Shown here: piece after piece, positions 21,566-29,798 of the stretch
How the letters are laid out: each line of letters begins with the position of its first letter
Position numbering within the stretch: the stretch's first letter is position 1
Program-made: the position numbers and the translations under genes
The notes under the pieces: generated by a model
What the model saw: the letters and a program-made list of their open reading frames with translations, nothing else
What the model was told of the DNA's origin: nothing
Databases searched by the model: none
NCBI RefSeq assembly: GCF_008065375.1
Contig: NZ_VJYI01000046.1
Location: forward strand, 1-32,916
Source: Nonomuraea sp. SYSU D8015
GTDB taxonomy: Bacteria > Actinomycetota > Actinomycetes > Streptosporangiales > Streptosporangiaceae
Length of the DNA stretch: 32,916 bases
Direction of reading: 5' to 3'

Positions 21566-22882
21566 TCAGACCGGCAGGAGAGCTCCGGCGGGCTCGAACG
21601 GAAAACGATCGGCGAAGGCGGGACGCAGATCCGTCAGCCAGACCGCCGCGGGGTCGTAACGCGCGAAGAACGGCCGCCCCACCAGAGAGGGGTCGCGCGC
21701 CTGAATGAAGTGGAGCATGAAGACCTGCTCCCCGGCGATTTCGGTGACGCCGTCGACGCACACTTTGCCCGGCGTCGCCGACATGGACGGGCCCCGGACG
21801 GTCCGGCAGAGCCCGGAAACGCTGGCGTAGGCATCCCTAAAGATCTCGTACGCCTGGGCCAGCGGCACGGCGAAGTAGTCCTGTGGCCCGGTGTCGCGCT
21901 CGACGAACATGTAGTAGGGGATCATCCCCATGCGGTGCTGCCGCCGCCACATGGACGACCACACGGCAGGGTCGTCGTTGATCGACCTGATCAGCGGCGC
22001 CTGGGTCCTGATCGTGGCGCCGCTGCCGATGATTCGCTTGACCGCCGACTCGACCAGTGGCGACTCCAGCTCGCGCGGGTGTGAGAAGTGGGCCATGAAC
22101 GCGAGGTTCTTCCCCGCCTCGACTACCTCCTCGAACATGCCGAGCGTGGCGTCCGCGTCGGGGTCGGTGATGAAGCGCTGCGGCCAGTAGGCCAGAGCCT
22201 TGGTGCCGATCCTGATCGACTCCAGTTGCTCGAGGTGGAGCAGCGGCTCGATATATCGCCTGATGACGGGCTCGCCCATGATCATGGCGTCGCCGCCGGT
22301 GATCAGGACGCTGGTGACCTCGGGATGCCGGCGGATGTAGGTCACCATCTGGTCGATGTCGTCGGAGGCGAACTTCAGGTCCGCGTCACCGACGAACTGG
22401 GCCCATCGGAAGCAGTAAGTGCAGTAGGCGTGACAGGTCTGCCCTTGCTTGGGGAAGAACAGCACGGTTTCGTGGTATTTGTGCTGCATACCAGGAACCG
22501 GCTCGTCGCCCATCTTCGGGACGTTGAGCTCCTTCTGGCCTGCGGGGTGAGGGTTGAGCTGGGCACGTACCCGGTTGGCCTCGGCCTGGATCTCGGCGTT
22601 GGGCGCCTCGGCCTTGAGCAGATCGGCCAGCCGGGCGACGTCGGCGGCGGGAAGCATGTCCTCCTGTGGGAAGACGAGCCGGTATATGGGATCGTCAGGT
22701 GCCGCCGACCAATCTATGAGTTCATCCACGACGTAGGCGTTCGTCCGGAATGGCAGCACCGTGGCGACTGCGCGGACCTTCAGCCGTTCCTCGTCGCCGA
22801 GCCCGGCTCGCCGCAGGAGCTCGTCGAGGTGCTTGGACGTGTACGCCTTGAAGCGTCGCGTGCCAGCTTGGTTCAAGATCAC
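21566..22882 (-). CDS. KamA-family radical SAM protein (lysine 2,3-aminomutase homologue)
   Basis: A 438-residue radical SAM enzyme. The [4Fe-4S] motif CxxxCxxC is C150, C154, C157 (CHAYCTYCFRW). SAM-binding features include LITGGDAMIM (the GGE-like motif) and later beta strands (IRIGTKALAYWPQRF). The C-terminal ATPGKVCVDGV may hold the PLP lysine corresponding to the PGGGGK region of lysine 2,3-aminomutase. The N-terminus FKAYTSKHLDELLRRAGL is shared by a distinct KamA-like group. True LAM makes beta-lysine; EpmB modifies EF-P; neither epmA nor a beta-lysine cluster is adjacent, so the substrate is open. GTG start with GGGAAAGG upstream. It is divergent from the DUF1707 gene. Confidence 0.88.
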   Translation of the reverse strand: MILNQAGTRRFKAYTSKHLDELLRRAGLGDEERLKVRAVATVLPFRTNAYVVDELIDWSAAPDDPIYRLVFPQEDMLPAADVARLADLLKAEAPNAEIQAEANRVRAQLNPHPAGQKELNVPKMGDEPVPGMQHKYHETVLFFPKQGQTCHAYCTYCFRWAQFVGDADLKFASDDIDQMVTYIRRHPEVTSVLITGGDAMIMGEPVIRRYIEPLLHLEQLESIRIGTKALAYWPQRFITDPDADATLGMFEEVVEAGKNLAFMAHFSHPRELESPLVESAVKRIIGSGATIRTQAPLIRSINDDPAVWSSMWRRQHRMGMIPYYMFVERDTGPQDYFAVPLAQAYEIFRDAYASVSGLCRTVRGPSMSATPGKVCVDGVTEIAGEQVFMLHFIQARDPSLVGRPFFARYDPAAVWLTDLRPAFADRFPFEPAGALLPV

Positions 22883-23021
22883 TAGGCCTTTCCCATCTTT
22901 TTTGTTCGATCGGGCGTAAACCTCACGACCCTGTCGCGCGTCTACGGTTCTTAATACCCGGACGTTCCCCGCCGCGTCACCGGTTCCGCTGGCTCTCCAA
23001 GTTTTCCCTTAGGTTCATCGC

Positions 23022-23041
23022 AATCGCGACATATCGCGATT
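23022..23041. promoter_or_regulatory. Perfect 20-bp operator-like palindrome
   Basis: AATCGCGA-CATA-TCGCGATT: two perfect 8-bp arms around a 4-base spacer, AT-flanked in a GC-rich genome. It covers the -35 region of the DUF1707 promoter inferred at 23047, in the divergent gap with the KamA-like gene, so one regulator could act on both. Confidence 0.6.
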
Positions 23042-23046
23042 TGTCA

Positions 23047-23061
23047 TAGACTCCCATACCG
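23047..23061 (+). promoter_or_regulatory. Putative -10 box for leaderless DUF1707 transcript
   Basis: TAGACT (23047-23052) lies 8 bases before the GTG at 23061; no Shine-Dalgarno is present. Confidence 0.45.
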
Positions 23062-23618
23062 TGACCGACGATCCGGACCTGCGCGCCTCAGACGCCGACC
23101 GCGACCGCGTGGCCGCTGTGCTGGGCGAAGCGCTCGCCACAGGAAGACTCACCAGCGTCGAGCACGCGGACCGTCTCGAAGCCGCCTACACGGCGAAGAC
23201 GGTCGGCGACCTCGTCCCCCTGACCCGTGACCTGCCCGAGGTGTCCGCGTCCGGCGCGCCCGCCGCCGTCGAGCAGCAGGTGATCAGTTCGCGGTTCAGC
23301 AAGATCGTGCGCAAGGGGCGCTGGGTGGCGTCCCGGCACATCGACCTCACGGTCCGGTTCGGCGCACTCATCATCGACCTGTCGGACGCCGTGCTGCCGG
23401 GGCGGGAGATCACCATCGAGACGAACGCGCGGTTCGGCAAGATGATCGTGCGGGTGCCCGACAACGCGCATGTGATCGACGAGGGCGGCTCTCTCTTCGG
23501 CAAGCGCAACGTGACGGGCGGGTCGCAGGGGGACGGGCCGTTGATCAGGGTGACGGGGGTCTCGAAGTTCTCGAAGGTGATCGTCACCCGCGGCAAGGAC
23601 GACTGGAACCTCCACTAG
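23061..23618 (+). CDS. DUF1707 domain protein with LiaF-like C-terminal region
   Basis: A 185-residue soluble-looking protein. Residues about 7-60 are DUF1707 (LRASDADRDRVAAVLGEALA, then TGRLTSVEHADRLEAAYTAKTVGDL). The C-terminal half (VRFGALIIDLSDAVLPGREI, FGKMIVRVPDNAHVI, KVIVTRGK) resembles the cell-wall-active-antibiotic response (LiaF/DUF2154-like) beta fold. Such proteins are common in actinomycetes and are linked by family context to envelope stress, but the function is not established. There is no transmembrane segment, unlike many DUF1707 relatives. GTG start at 23061, apparently leaderless. The palindrome at 23022 sits in its promoter. Confidence 0.88.
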   Translation: MTDDPDLRASDADRDRVAAVLGEALATGRLTSVEHADRLEAAYTAKTVGDLVPLTRDLPEVSASGAPAAVEQQVISSRFSKIVRKGRWVASRHIDLTVRFGALIIDLSDAVLPGREITIETNARFGKMIVRVPDNAHVIDEGGSLFGKRNVTGGSQGDGPLIRVTGVSKFSKVIVTRGKDDWNLH

Positions 23619-24596
23619 GTCCCACCCGGCCACCGCCCCGGCCCGCAGACACCCCACATCCGGCCCACAGCGCGCCACGCGCCCGAGCGCTTTCCCAGCC
23701 ACTTCCAGTGGTGACGCGCGCGGGGACGCCCGACATGCGAGGGAAGTCGGCGTGGGGACGCGGCGTGGGGGGACACCCCGGCTTGTGCCAGCCCGCCTCT
23801 CCGGCCGCACTGGACACCGTGCAGGGGACGCTCGGCCGCGCATCATACGCGCCGCACGGCCGCAACTCCGGCGCACGGTGCCGGGCAGTGCGACCGAGCA
23901 GGGACAGCTGGCCCATACTCCGCCCGAGCGCTGCACCGCGACATCCCATGCACGCACAGCGGAACGCCGCAAGCACCAGCGCCGGGCGACCCATGCACAC
24001 ACGGGCAAGCGCCACAGGCAGCCGCGCCCGGGGCAGGACGGCGGGGCAGGACGGCGAGGCTGCGCAGCAGGCGCGGATGGCACATCACACAGCGCCCCGC
24101 CCGGGGCTACGCCGAGGGCCCATGCCCGCACGGCGAAGTGCACAGGCAGCCGCGCCCTGAGCCCGGCCGGGGCCGGGACAGTGGGGCCGGGCCGGTGATG
24201 GGCCGGGGCAGTCCCGGGCCGGGGCCGGGGGTGGGCCGGGGCAGTCCGGGCCGGGCAAGGGGTGGCGGTGGGCCTGGGGTGGGGCGGGCGGCTGGCGAGG
24301 AGAGCCCGATGCACGTCCCGCGTGCCGCCCGGGCACCGCGCCGACACAGCCCAGGCGCGCCCCGAACGCCGCCCAGGCCCGACCCGTGCGCGCGCAGCGG
24401 AGCACCACGAGCAAGCAGTCCCAGGGCGGAGTGGCAGGGGTGGGAGTCGGGCTGGGACTGGAACGGGCCAGGGTGGGAACCAAGAGGGCCTACCCGCCGG
24501 TTTAACCTGGCACCTGCCTTGCCTGCGATGCGGACATACCGAGCCCGCGTTCCGGCCAAGCCGTGACGGCGGGCGCGATGCCGTACGAGGTGATCA
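23619..24596. other. About 1 kb of GC-biased low-complexity sequence without a credible gene
   Basis: Open frames exist on all strands but consist of Arg/Pro/Ala/Gly runs without recognisable domains, so they are read as artefacts. Imperfect repeats are visible: CACAGGCAGCCGCGCCC occurs near 24011 and again near 24138, and GTGGGCCGGGGCAGTCC-type units occur around 24200-24260. The usual plsX neighbours (a YceD-like gene and rpmF) are absent. It may be a decayed gene region or an expanded repeat area. Confidence 0.6.
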
Positions 24597-25616
24597 TTGT
24601 CCGACAGCAAGCCCATCGCGCTGGACGCCATGGGCGGCGACCACGCACCGCACGAGATCGTGGCGGGCGCGGTGCACGCCGTGCGCGAGCGCGGCCTGCA
24701 AGTCGTGCTCGTCGGCTCCCCCCGCGTGCTCTACGAGGCGCTCGCCGACCACGACGCCACCAAGGAGGTCCCGATCGTCCGGGCCGAGGAGGCGCTCGCC
24801 ATGGACGAGGGCGCGCTGGCGAGCCTGCGCCGCCCCCGTTCCAGCATCGCGGTCGCCTGCCACCTCGTACGCCGCGGCGACGCCGGCGCGGTCGTGTCGG
24901 CCGGCTCCACAGCGGGTGTCGTGGCCACCGGCAGGCTGAGGCTCAAGTCGCAGCAAGGGGTCCAGCGACCCGCCATCGCCGTCGCGCTCCCCACGCTCCC
25001 CCAGCCGACACTGCTCCTCGACGCGGGCGCCAACGCCGACGCCAAGCCGGAGATGCTGGTGCAGTTCGCCCATCTGGGCACGGCCTACGCCGAGCTGGCC
25101 TACGGCATCCCCAACCCCAGGGTCGGCCTGCTGACGATCGGCAGCGAGGCCGAGAAGGGCAACAAGCTCGTCAAACGCGCCCACGAGCTGCTGCAGAGCT
25201 CCCCCGGCCTGCACTTCACCGGCAACGTGGAGGGCTACGACCTGCTGACCGGCAAGGTCGACGTGATCACGACCGACGGGTTCACCGGCAACGTGGCGCT
25301 GAAGACGATGGAGGGCGCGGTCCGGTACGCGTTCGCCGAGCTCCGGCAGACCATCGAGGACAGCAGACTGGCCAGGCTGGGCGCCGCCATGCAGCGCTCG
25401 CGCCTGCGCGAGCTGCGCCGCCGCCTCGACGCGGAGGCGTACGGCGGCGCGGTGCTGCTCGGCCTGAACGGCACGGTCGTCATCGCCCACGGCTCGTCCA
25501 AGGCGCCGGCGATCAGCGCGGCCTGCAAGCTCGCCGCCGACCTGGCCGCCGACGGGATCGTGGCCAGGATCGGCGAGCGGATCGCCGCCACGCACCGATC
25601 CCACAGACTGTGGTGA
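24597..25616 (+). CDS. plsX: Phosphate acyltransferase PlsX
   Basis: Converts acyl-ACP to acyl-phosphate, the acyl donor for PlsY in phospholipid synthesis; peripheral membrane enzyme. The 339-residue protein has the family start IALDAMGGDHAPHEIVAGAV, then VSAGSTAGVVATG, LLDAGANADAKPEML, GIPNPRVGLLTIGSEAEKGN, and FTGNVEGYDLLTGKVDVITTDGF split around the active region, ending with VIAHGSSKAPAI. The start is TTG at 24597 with GAGGTGA five bases upstream. Usual family length is about 330-350. It is followed 42 bases later by a P-type ATPase gene, with a short inverted repeat at the junction. Confidence 0.96.
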   Translation: MSDSKPIALDAMGGDHAPHEIVAGAVHAVRERGLQVVLVGSPRVLYEALADHDATKEVPIVRAEEALAMDEGALASLRRPRSSIAVACHLVRRGDAGAVVSAGSTAGVVATGRLRLKSQQGVQRPAIAVALPTLPQPTLLLDAGANADAKPEMLVQFAHLGTAYAELAYGIPNPRVGLLTIGSEAEKGNKLVKRAHELLQSSPGLHFTGNVEGYDLLTGKVDVITTDGFTGNVALKTMEGAVRYAFAELRQTIEDSRLARLGAAMQRSRLRELRRRLDAEAYGGAVLLGLNGTVVIAHGSSKAPAISAACKLAADLAADGIVARIGERIAATHRSHRLW

Positions 25617-25630
25617 ACCCGTAGTCTGTG
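25602..25630. repeat. Inverted repeat spanning the plsX stop codon
   Basis: CACAGACT ... AGTCTGTG, 8-bp arms with a 13-base loop. It could be a weak attenuator or a regulator site before the ATPase gene. Confidence 0.4.
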
Positions 25631-25658
25631 AGACCGATCCACAGATACAGGGGGTTAT

Positions 25659-27971
25659 GTGGACGGGCTCACCTCTACGGTGGACGGGCTCACGTCGGCC
25701 CAGGTGGCGGTGGCGAAGACCAACCATGTGCCGCGCCGGTCGAGCAGGTCGTTGAGCGCGATCTTCAGGGCGAACGTGCTCACCCTGTTCAATCTCGTCA
25801 TCGGCGTGCTCTGGGCACTGATCCTGATCTTCGGCGAGTGGCAGGACAGCCTGTTCGGGCTGGTCATCCTGGCCAACGCGTTGATCGGCATCGTCCAGGA
25901 GCTGCGCGCCAAGCGCACCCTCGACAGGCTTGCGGTGATCAACGAGGCTCCGGTCAAGGTGCGGCGCGACGGCAGGGAGCAGGAGATCCAACCGCATCAG
26001 GTGGTGCTCGGCGACCTGATCGTCCTCGGCCCCGGCGACCGTCTGCTTGTCGACGGCGAGGTGGTGGCCTCCGACGGGCTGGAGGTGGACGAGTCCCTGC
26101 TGACCGGCGAGGCCGACCCCGTGCCCAAGAAGGCCGGCGACCAGGTTCTCTCCGGCAGCTTCGCGGTGGCGGGCTCGGGCGCGTTCGTAGCCACGAAGGT
26201 CGGCACCGACGCGTACGCCGTCCGCTTGGCCGAGGAGGCCGCCAAGTTCCACCTCGCGCACTCCGAGCTGCGCGCCGGTGTGGCCAACTTCATCAAGTAC
26301 ATCACCTGGTTGGTCGTCCCGATCGGCGCCCTGCTGATCTACAGCCAGGTCAGCAACGCGGTCGACTTCGGCACCGCGATCACCGGCGCCGTCGCGGGCA
26401 TCGTCACCATGATCCCCGAGGGCCTGGTGCTGATGACCTCGATCGCGTTCGCGGTCGGCGTCGTACGCCTCGGCCGGCGCAGGTGCCTGGTCCAGGAGCT
26501 GCCCGCGATCGAGGGCCTGGCCAGGGTGGACGTGCTCTGCCTGGACAAGACGGGCACCCTCACCGCCGGCGGCATGGACCTCGGCCAGGTGCTGCCGCTG
26601 CGCGACGACCTGCCGATCGACGACGCGCTGGCCGCCCTGGCCAACCTCGACCGGCAGCCGAACACCACCGCCCAGGCCATCCGGGTGCGTTACCCCGCCG
26701 CCCGGGACGGGTGGAAGGCCGTGGAATCGGTGCCGTTCTCCTCGGCGCGCAAGTGGAGCGGCGCCGACTTCGGGGAGCGGGGCGTCTGGGTACTGGGCGC
26801 GCCCGACGTGCTGCTGGACGGCGGGGACGCCTACGACCGGGCCGCCGCTCTGGCCGCCACCGGCGCCCGCGTGCTGGCACTCTGCCGGGCCGCCCGCCTT
26901 CCCGTGCCGGGCGGACACGACGCGGCGCCGGAGGCGGTCGCGCTCGTCACGCTCGAACAGCACATCAGGCCCGACGCCGGCGAGACCCTTCGTTACTTCG
27001 CCGAGCAGGGCGTCACGGTGAAGGTGATCTCCGGCGACAACCCTGAGTCGGTTTCGGCGATCGCCACCTCTCTGGGCATCCCGGACGGTGAGCGTTCCAT
27101 CGACGCCCGGACCCTTCCCGACGACCAGGACAAGCTCGGCGAGCTGCTGGACGCGCACTCCGTCTTCGGCCGGGTCAGCCCGCAGCAGAAGCGCGCGTTC
27201 GTCGCCGCGCTGCAGGCCCGCGGTCACACCGTGGCCATGACCGGCGACGGCGTCAACGACGTGCTCGCGCTCAAGGACGCCGACCTGGGCATCGCGATGG
27301 GTGCGGGCAGCCCGGCGACCAAGGCGGTCGCGCAGGTGGTCCTGCTGGACGACAAGTTCGCGACGCTGCCGCACGTGGTCGGCGAGGGCCGCCGGGTGCT
27401 GGCCAACATCGAACGGGTCGCCAGCCTGTTCCTCACCAAGACCTTCTACGCCATCGTGTTGTCGCTGGCCGTGGGCGTGGCCGGGGTGATGTTCCCGTTC
27501 GCGCCCCGCCACTCGACCCTGGTGAACGCCCTGACCATCGGCGTGCCCGTGCTCTTCCTCGCGCTCGCGCCCACGCTCGAGCGCTCAAGGCCGGGGTTCG
27601 TGCCCAGGGTGCTGCGTTTCGCCGTGCCCGCCGGGGTGTTATGCGCGGCGGCGGTGCTGGTGTCGTTCTGGGCCGCGCACAAAGAGTCCTCCACGCTCGT
27701 CGAGAACCAGACCGCCGCGACGATCGCCCTGTTCCTCACCACGTGGTGGGTGCTCGTACTGATCGCCAGGCCGCTCACCTGGTGGCGCGTGATCCTGGTC
27801 GGCTCCATGGCGGTGGCCTTCGCCGTCGGGCTGACGCTGCCCTTCGTCAGGACGTTCTTCGCACTGAAGCCGGACGATCTCGGCGCCGACCTGACCGCCG
27901 TCGGGGTCTCGGTCGTGGCGGCGATATTGATCAGCGGCGCAGTCAAGCTCGCCGGTACCCTTAGAACATGA
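25659..27971 (+). CDS. ctpE: Cation-transporting P-type ATPase, CtpE-like
   Basis: A 770-residue HAD-type P-type ATPase. Order: N-terminal GLTSAQVAVAKTNHVP, first membrane pair at about 40-80, actuator loop with LLTGEADPVPKK (TGEA in place of the usual TGES), membrane helix with MIPEGLVLMTS (the ion-binding P-E-G/L motif), phosphorylation site DKTGTLTAGG (D296), N-domain, hinge MTGDGVNDVLALKDADLGIA, and a C-terminal membrane block. Size and motifs match mycobacterial CtpE, reported as a calcium importer; the ion here is inferred. GTG at 25659 lies after a GGGGG site; a 14-bp duplication gives a second possible GTG at 25680. Its stop overlaps the argS start (ATGA). Confidence 0.88.
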   Translation: MDGLTSTVDGLTSAQVAVAKTNHVPRRSSRSLSAIFRANVLTLFNLVIGVLWALILIFGEWQDSLFGLVILANALIGIVQELRAKRTLDRLAVINEAPVKVRRDGREQEIQPHQVVLGDLIVLGPGDRLLVDGEVVASDGLEVDESLLTGEADPVPKKAGDQVLSGSFAVAGSGAFVATKVGTDAYAVRLAEEAAKFHLAHSELRAGVANFIKYITWLVVPIGALLIYSQVSNAVDFGTAITGAVAGIVTMIPEGLVLMTSIAFAVGVVRLGRRRCLVQELPAIEGLARVDVLCLDKTGTLTAGGMDLGQVLPLRDDLPIDDALAALANLDRQPNTTAQAIRVRYPAARDGWKAVESVPFSSARKWSGADFGERGVWVLGAPDVLLDGGDAYDRAAALAATGARVLALCRAARLPVPGGHDAAPEAVALVTLEQHIRPDAGETLRYFAEQGVTVKVISGDNPESVSAIATSLGIPDGERSIDARTLPDDQDKLGELLDAHSVFGRVSPQQKRAFVAALQARGHTVAMTGDGVNDVLALKDADLGIAMGAGSPATKAVAQVVLLDDKFATLPHVVGEGRRVLANIERVASLFLTKTFYAIVLSLAVGVAGVMFPFAPRHSTLVNALTIGVPVLFLALAPTLERSRPGFVPRVLRFAVPAGVLCAAAVLVSFWAAHKESSTLVENQTAATIALFLTTWWVLVLIARPLTWWRVILVGSMAVAFAVGLTLPFVRTFFALKPDDLGADLTAVGVSVVAAILISGAVKLAGTLRT

Positions 27972-29695
27972 CCGACCCGCAGATAGTGCTCACCGAGCGC
28001 GTCCAGCAGGCGCTGGCACGCGCGTTCGGTGCCGAGCACGCCGACGCAGACCCGCTGATCCGGCCCTCCCAGTTCGCCGACTTCCAGGCGAACGTCGCGC
28101 TGAGCCTGGCCAAGCGTCTGCGACGGGCGCCGCGGGAGGTCGCCGAGGCGATCGGTGCGGAGCTGTCCGACTTCCCCGGCACGGTCGAGGTCAGCGGCCC
28201 CGGCTTCCTCAACATCACGCTCGACGACTCGTGGATCGCCGCCGAGGCCCAGCGGATGCTGGAGGATCCGCGGCTCGGCGTCGGCACGATCACGCCCGCG
28301 CAGACCGTGGTGCTCGACTACTCCGCGCCCAACGCGGCCAAGGAGATGCACGTCGGTCACCTGCGCACCACGATCGTCGGCGACTCGCTGGCCCGCCTGC
28401 ACGAACACCTCGGCAACACCGTGATCAGGCAAAACCACCTGGGCGACTGGGGCACGCCGTTCGGCATGCTCATCGAGCATCTCCTCGACATCGGCGAGGA
28501 GGCCGCGGTCGGGCAGCTCGAGGCCGGCATGGGCACCGAGTTCTACCAGGCGGCGCGGGCCAAGTTCGACGCCGACGAGGCGTTCAGGCAGCGGGCCCGC
28601 ACGCGGGTGACCACGCTGCAGGGCGGCGACCCCGCCACCATGCGGCTCTGGCACGTCTTCATGGACGCCACCATCCGCTACTTCAACAAGGTCTACGAGC
28701 TGCTCGGGGTCACGCTCACCGACGACGACATCGCCGGTGAGAGCATGTACAACCCCATGCTCGACAAGACCTGCGACGACCTGGAGGCGTCCGGGGTCGC
28801 GCTGATCAGCGAGGGCGCGCTCTGCGTGTTCCCGCCCGGCTTCACCGGCTCCGACGACAAGCCGCTGCCGCTCATCATCAGGAAGAGCGACGGCGGCTAC
28901 GGCTACGCGACCACGGACCTGGCGGCCATCCGCTACCGCGTCCACGACCTCAAGGCCGACCGCATCCTCTACGTCGTGGGCGCCGATCAGGCTCTGCACT
29001 TCCGCATGGTCTTCGCGGCGGCGCGACAGGCCGGCTGGCTGCCGGACACCGTGTCCGCCGAGCACGTCCAGATCGGCATGATGCTGGGCAAGGACGGGCG
29101 CAGGTTCAAGACCCGCTCCGGCGAGTCCGTCAAGCTGATGGATCTGCTGCAGGAGGCCGTCGATCGGGCGTCGGCGCTGATCGCCGACAGAGGGTACGAC
29201 GAGGCGACTCAGCGGGAGATCGCTTATGCCGTCGGCATGGCTGCCGTGAAATATGCCGATCTGTCGGTCAGCCACGACAGCGAATACGTCTTCGACCTCG
29301 ACCGCATGGTGGCCTTCACCGGCAACACCGGCCCCTACATGCAGTACGCGACCGCCCGGATCCGCTCCATCTTCCGCAAGGCGGGCATGGATCCGGCCGA
29401 CGCGACGGCCTCCATCGTCCTGGCCGCGCCGGCCGAGCGCGCGCTGGGCCTCCACCTGCTGGGGTTCGGCGAGCTGGTCTCCCAGGTCACCGCAGGTTCC
29501 GAGCCGCATCGGCTCTGCGCGTTCCTGTTCCAGACCGCGAGCCTGCTGAGCACCTTCTACGAGGAGTGCCCGGTGCTCAAGGAAGGCGTCGACCCCGCGA
29601 CCAGGGACCACCGGCTGGCCCTGTGCGCGTTGACGCTGCGCGTGCTGGAGACGGGGCTCGGCCTGCTGGGGGTTCCTGTCCCCGAGCGCATGTAA
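27968..29695 (+). CDS. argS: Arginyl-tRNA synthetase
   Basis: A 575-residue class I aminoacyl-tRNA synthetase that charges tRNA-Arg. Visible features are the N-terminal additional domain, the HIGH-type motif in NAAKEMHVGHLRTT, QNHLGDWGTPFGMLIEHLL, DGGYGYATTDLAAIRYR, the KMSK-equivalent loop GKDGRRFKTRSGE, VKYADLSVSHDSEYVFD, and the DALR anticodon domain ending in LGVPVPERM. The ATG overlaps the ATPase stop (ATGA), so argS is translationally coupled to a cation pump. A hairpin follows its stop. Confidence 0.97.
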   Translation: MTDPQIVLTERVQQALARAFGAEHADADPLIRPSQFADFQANVALSLAKRLRRAPREVAEAIGAELSDFPGTVEVSGPGFLNITLDDSWIAAEAQRMLEDPRLGVGTITPAQTVVLDYSAPNAAKEMHVGHLRTTIVGDSLARLHEHLGNTVIRQNHLGDWGTPFGMLIEHLLDIGEEAAVGQLEAGMGTEFYQAARAKFDADEAFRQRARTRVTTLQGGDPATMRLWHVFMDATIRYFNKVYELLGVTLTDDDIAGESMYNPMLDKTCDDLEASGVALISEGALCVFPPGFTGSDDKPLPLIIRKSDGGYGYATTDLAAIRYRVHDLKADRILYVVGADQALHFRMVFAAARQAGWLPDTVSAEHVQIGMMLGKDGRRFKTRSGESVKLMDLLQEAVDRASALIADRGYDEATQREIAYAVGMAAVKYADLSVSHDSEYVFDLDRMVAFTGNTGPYMQYATARIRSIFRKAGMDPADATASIVLAAPAERALGLHLLGFGELVSQVTAGSEPHRLCAFLFQTASLLSTFYEECPVLKEGVDPATRDHRLALCALTLRVLETGLGLLGVPVPERM

Positions 29696-29730
29696 ACCGG
29701 CAGTTGGCTCAAAGTCCCCCGTTCTGTCGT

Positions 29731-29759
29731 GGGCGCGCCTTCACCGGGTTGGCGCGCCC
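29731..29759 (+). terminator. Hairpin after argS
   Basis: GGGCGCGCC-ttcaccgggtt-GGCGCGCCC: a perfect 9-bp stem with an 11-base loop, starting about 35 bases after the argS stop. Confidence 0.75.
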
Positions 29760-29798
29760 CAACGGTTAGGCTTTACGCGGTCATGAACCGAGGCCGAA

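Noticed and set aside
23088..24347. 419-codon minus-strand frame covering the low-complexity region
   Set aside because: It overlaps the DUF1707 gene in antisense and consists of Arg/Pro/Ala/Gly runs; no start signal or domain.
24594..27512. 972-codon open frame on the minus strand
   Set aside because: Antisense to plsX and the P-type ATPase, both of which have full motif sets; the frame is open only because of third-position GC bias.
27446..29611. 721-codon open frame on the minus strand
   Set aside because: Antisense to argS; low-complexity translation without recognisable motifs.
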